Assembly (NCBI RefSeq): GCF_004681185.1
Contig: NZ_SRIF01000007.1
Span: forward strand, 108,463-172,462
DNA from: Haloarcula amylovorans
GTDB taxonomy: Archaea > Halobacteriota > Halobacteria > Halobacteriales > Haloarculaceae
DNA length: 64,000 bases
Direction of reading: 5' to 3'
Below, piece after piece: positions 61,689 to 64,000 of the stretch; position 1 is the first letter of the stretch; the number at the start of each line of letters is the position of its first letter. Both the position numbers and the translations under genes were made by a program. The notes beneath the pieces are model-generated. The model made no database searches, was not told the origin of the DNA, and saw nothing but the letters and a program-made list of their open reading frames with translations.

Positions 61689-62305
61689 GGGTGGTGAGTT
61701 GATCTTTACTGAGTGGGAGCTGATTAACAGTACAGATTGTTTCGCTGGCTAGGGGCTTCAAATACCAGGAAAGTTAGTGGTAACCAGTTGTTTCGTTGGG
61801 TTCGCTACAAGGTTCTCTCTGAAACGGATCGGTGGTCGTGAGAGAGGGGGTGTGAGGGACGCGACGGCTCTCTTAGCAGCGTGGCGCAGGGGACGGCTCT
61901 GTAATGTGGGTGTAAAACACAGTAAGCATCGTGCTCATCGTACTCGCTATGCAATTGTCGCAACAGTCGAGAGATTCACTGACGGGACACCCAATACGCC
62001 TAATCTCATCTGCCCAAAATTGATATGGAGGCGATTGACGTCCTCCATCTTGTGGCCGGCGCGCTTCCTGCTACTTACTAGGACTGTGGTGAGCGTGGAA
62101 GATTTGTGGTTGCTCGTTCTCTTGAACGCGTTGATAAACATGAGCATTGACGGACTGTACGGCTGACCGACGCAGAAATCGGACTGTAGAAAAGTGAGTC
62201 GATGAGTAGACCGCTCAGTGGTCAGTACAGAGCAAGTAGTATTCAAACCGTCGTTCAGATGACCATCTCGCTTCGGGTTTCCGGTGAAGTGAGGTCACCG
62301 TCTCT

Positions 62306-62443
62306 CTATTCACCAACGGCGTCGAGATACGCATCAATGATGAGACTCTTCCGGTGAGCCACGTGGAGATGGATACGGAGTTCATTCTGAGTCTTACATC
62401 GGTGTTCGCAGAGAGGGCAATCGAACTTGGTTAACTGCTTCAT
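62306..62443 (-). CDS. C2H2-type zinc-finger microprotein
   Basis: A 45-residue frame: MKQLTKFDCPLCEHRCKTQN, then ELRIHLHVAHRKS and a short tail. CPLC, CKTQNEL and HLHVAH follow the C-x2-C-x12-H-x3-4-H layout of a classical zinc finger. It is below usual ORF cut-offs. Alone in a poorly coding 1-kb stretch; function unknown. Confidence 0.5.
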   Translation of the reverse strand: MKQLTKFDCPLCEHRCKTQNELRIHLHVAHRKSLIIDAYLDAVGE

Positions 62444-62713
62444 GTGACATAGTAGCACACGTGAAACAATAACGTATATCGCCCCTCAAAGAGAGAAACG
62501 CTCCAATTCGGTACGGATGTATATCTACGAATTACGTAGTAGAGGTGATGTAGACATCGTTCAGTACAGAGGGGCGAGGGAACACCTCGGTTGAAGACCT
62601 ATCAATTACTGAGTAAGAACGACGTGCGAGATACAGAGAGTATATTCAGCAAGCTTAGAGATAGGGTGTTCAGAAACACAGTATAAAGCCCACAGACAAT
62701 CAATAAGGTCATA

Positions 62714-63496
62714 ATGGCTTCGACAGAACAAGCAAGCAACGCTGCTCTGATAACTGGTGGTTCACGCGGTATTGGATACGAATTAGCAAAGCTCTGCGCT
62801 CAAGATGGGTACGACTTGGTGCTCGTTGCGAGACAACAAGAACGGTTGCAGAAGGTAGCCAATCAACTTGAATCGGAGTGGGAGATCACGACGCTGCCGA
62901 TCTCGAAAGATTTGTCTCACCCCGAGTCAACTCAGGAGATCTTTGACGAGGTAGAACGCAAGGACACCCAAATCGACCTTCTGGTGAATAATGCCGCAGC
63001 ACGGCCCACACCTGATCGTTTCGATGAGACGGATCTCGAATCTACCTCCGATCTACTCCAGATAAACGTTACCACCCTCACGTCCCTTACCAGACTTTTC
63101 GTTGCGCCAATGGTTGAGCGTGGTGCTGGTCAAATACTTAATGTGTCTTCCGTGGCTGGAGAGATTCCAGATCCGACATTCGGGGTTTATGCAGCGACCA
63201 AAGGGTACGTAAGTACGTTATCGCAAGTACTCGCTCGACAACTCGAACCCGTCGGTATCACGGTCACAGTCTTGGTTCCAGGGTGGACGGAGACGGACAT
63301 GGCTCAGCAGGTCTTTCAAGCGTTGGAGATTGACCCGGATACCAGAGAAACGATGTCACCAGAGGAAGTGGCCCAAGCGGGGTATAATGGCCTTCAGAGC
63401 GGACAGACGCGCGTCATTCCAGGTCAACAGTACCGAGAGGCGTTACAGAACGCACTCTCAACACGAGCATCGAACATCAACCCGGGACGCCAGTAG
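62714..63496 (+). CDS. Short-chain dehydrogenase/reductase
   Basis: A 260-residue classical SDR (LITGGSRGIGYELAKL, VNNAAARPT, NVSSVAGEIPDPTFGVYAAT and YAATKGYV with Ser, Tyr and Lys, VPGWTETDMA). The pattern resembles DltE-type and ketoreductase-like SDRs acting on lipids or ketones. It is unrelated in sequence detail to the SDR at 47544. No operon partner. Confidence 0.85.
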   Translation: MASTEQASNAALITGGSRGIGYELAKLCAQDGYDLVLVARQQERLQKVANQLESEWEITTLPISKDLSHPESTQEIFDEVERKDTQIDLLVNNAAARPTPDRFDETDLESTSDLLQINVTTLTSLTRLFVAPMVERGAGQILNVSSVAGEIPDPTFGVYAATKGYVSTLSQVLARQLEPVGITVTVLVPGWTETDMAQQVFQALEIDPDTRETMSPEEVAQAGYNGLQSGQTRVIPGQQYREALQNALSTRASNINPGRQ

Positions 63497-63569
63497 ATCT
63501 CTCGTTCCCCTAAGAATACGTTTGTAAGATACCGGTTTGGATTTTCACGGTTGTAACGTGATTTGGTCT

Positions 63570-63660
63570 GCAAGATATGCGCCCTGTATCTCGCAGAGCT
63601 TCGACGATCTACCGGATGGCCGTCGGAAATGCCGTGCAAGATAGAGAGCGTGTATCTCGC
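63570..63660. promoter_or_regulatory. Two GCAAGATA-N9-TATCTCGC imperfect palindromes
   Basis: GCAAGATA (63570-63577), 9 bp, TATCTCGC (63587-63594), and the same arms at 63636-63643 and 63653-63660, again with 9 bp. The copies are exactly 66 bp apart and end 37 bp before a TATA-like TAATATTT (63698) of the downstream gene. Two identical geometries suggest a cooperative regulator. Confidence 0.5.
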
Positions 63661-63727
63661 AGGCTGCCAAGTCCCAGTCACCGTCTATGTCGGCAGAGTA
63701 ATATTTGCGCCTCTGATACTGCCCGCT

Positions 63728-64000
63728 ATGGCAGCCTTACCGGCATCTCCGCTCTTTCTGCTCTATGTTGGTATGTTTTTGATGGCCGCACTCGCCTGTT
63801 TTGCAAGTCTCACACAACTCCAACATATCTCTGACTCCGACACGCGTCGGGGCTTGGGGGCACTCCTGCTGACGAGTGGTGGGTGGGCAGCTGCTCACGT
63901 CGCTTTTCTGGTCTCTCCGACAACATCACTCAAACTCGGGTGGTATACCCTCGGGCTGGTGCTGGGCCTCGCCGCAGTCGGAGCATGGCTATACTTCTGT
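63728..64000 (+). CDS. Multi-helix membrane protein, N-terminal part (probable 7TM sensor kinase)
   Basis: The ATG at 63728 opens 91 codons that run off the right edge: three hydrophobic segments (FLLYVGMFLMAALACFASL, ALLLTSGGWAAAHVAFLV, YTLGLVLGLAAVGAWLYF). The helix spacing fits the 7TM input region of haloarchaeal histidine kinases. The catalytic domain is outside the window. A TATA-like TAATATTT lies about 27 bp upstream, so a leaderless start is likely. Confidence 0.55.
   Translation, partial: MAALPASPLFLLYVGMFLMAALACFASLTQLQHISDSDTRRGLGALLLTSGGWAAAHVAFLVSPTTSLKLGWYTLGLVLGLAAVGAWLYFC

Noticed and set aside
61689..62305. Possible decayed gene (frames with VVARSLERVDK and similar)
   Set aside because: No frame longer than a few dozen residues has a recognisable family; left as unassigned.
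1..64000. CRISPR arrays, rRNA and tRNA genes
   Set aside because: No regularly spaced near-identical repeats with unique spacers and no cloverleaf-type sequence were seen; the 13-bp iterons are too short and have no spacers.

Overview
The window is from a halophilic archaeon (class Halobacteria). Predicted proteins are acidic and rich in Asp/Glu. Many genes have an archaeal TATA box about 25-30 bp before the start codon and look leaderless. Recognisable haloarchaeal families include HTH-10 (Bat-type) regulators, HalOD1 proteins, TrmB, a FolC-FolP fusion and Orc1/Cdc6. No rRNA, tRNA or CRISPR array was recognised. All calls are by eye; no search was run.

Region 1 (1-21.4 kb, G+C-rich, chromosome-like) is a methylglycine and folate one-carbon block. 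It holds serine hydroxymethyltransferase (cut by the left edge), an AstE-type deacylase, a creatininase-family hydrolase, a GlcG/HbpS protein, two tandem dimethylglycine/sarcosine dehydrogenase-like flavoproteins with folate-binding C-termini, a Ser/Thr dehydratase, RidA, FolCP, FolE, PabA/PabB and FolD. Together they can make folate, demethylate dimethylglycine or sarcosine to glycine with capture of the C1 unit, convert glycine to serine and deaminate serine to pyruvate. Decayed genes lie between them: a regulator with a metF remnant, formate dehydrogenase, a chemotaxis transducer and a DMT transporter.

Region 2 (about 21.5-39.4 kb) looks like an integrated plasmid. It starts with an IS6-family transposase remnant and the C-terminal end of a tyrosine integrase, followed by a 13-bp iteron array, parA with a small partner, a TumE-type toxin-antitoxin pair with a broken toxin, paired palindromic operators, orc1/cdc6 with an origin bearing inverted ORB-like repeats, a PCNA-like remnant, an ArdC/ImmA-type protein, small plasmid proteins, and two inverted copies of one decayed gene flanking a regulator and an MFS transporter. 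A motif TAACCAACA/TGTTGGTTA recurs in intergenic regions of this element.

Region 3 (about 40.2-56.8 kb, visibly more A/T-rich at its left edge) is a carbohydrate island. It has a class I aldolase, a DeoR/GlpR regulator, a PfkB kinase, an ABC sugar importer (ATPase, lipoprotein, permease), an SDR dehydrogenase, a LarA-like protein and an enolase-superfamily sugar-acid dehydratase. After a restriction-type nuclease pair come a GH3 beta-glucosidase whose 3' PKD domain is broken, and a TrmB regulator.

Region 4 (56.8-64 kb) holds small zinc-binding proteins, a UspA protein, a HalOD1 protein, winged-helix regulators, a hybrid sensor kinase, a second SDR and the start of a membrane protein cut by the right edge.
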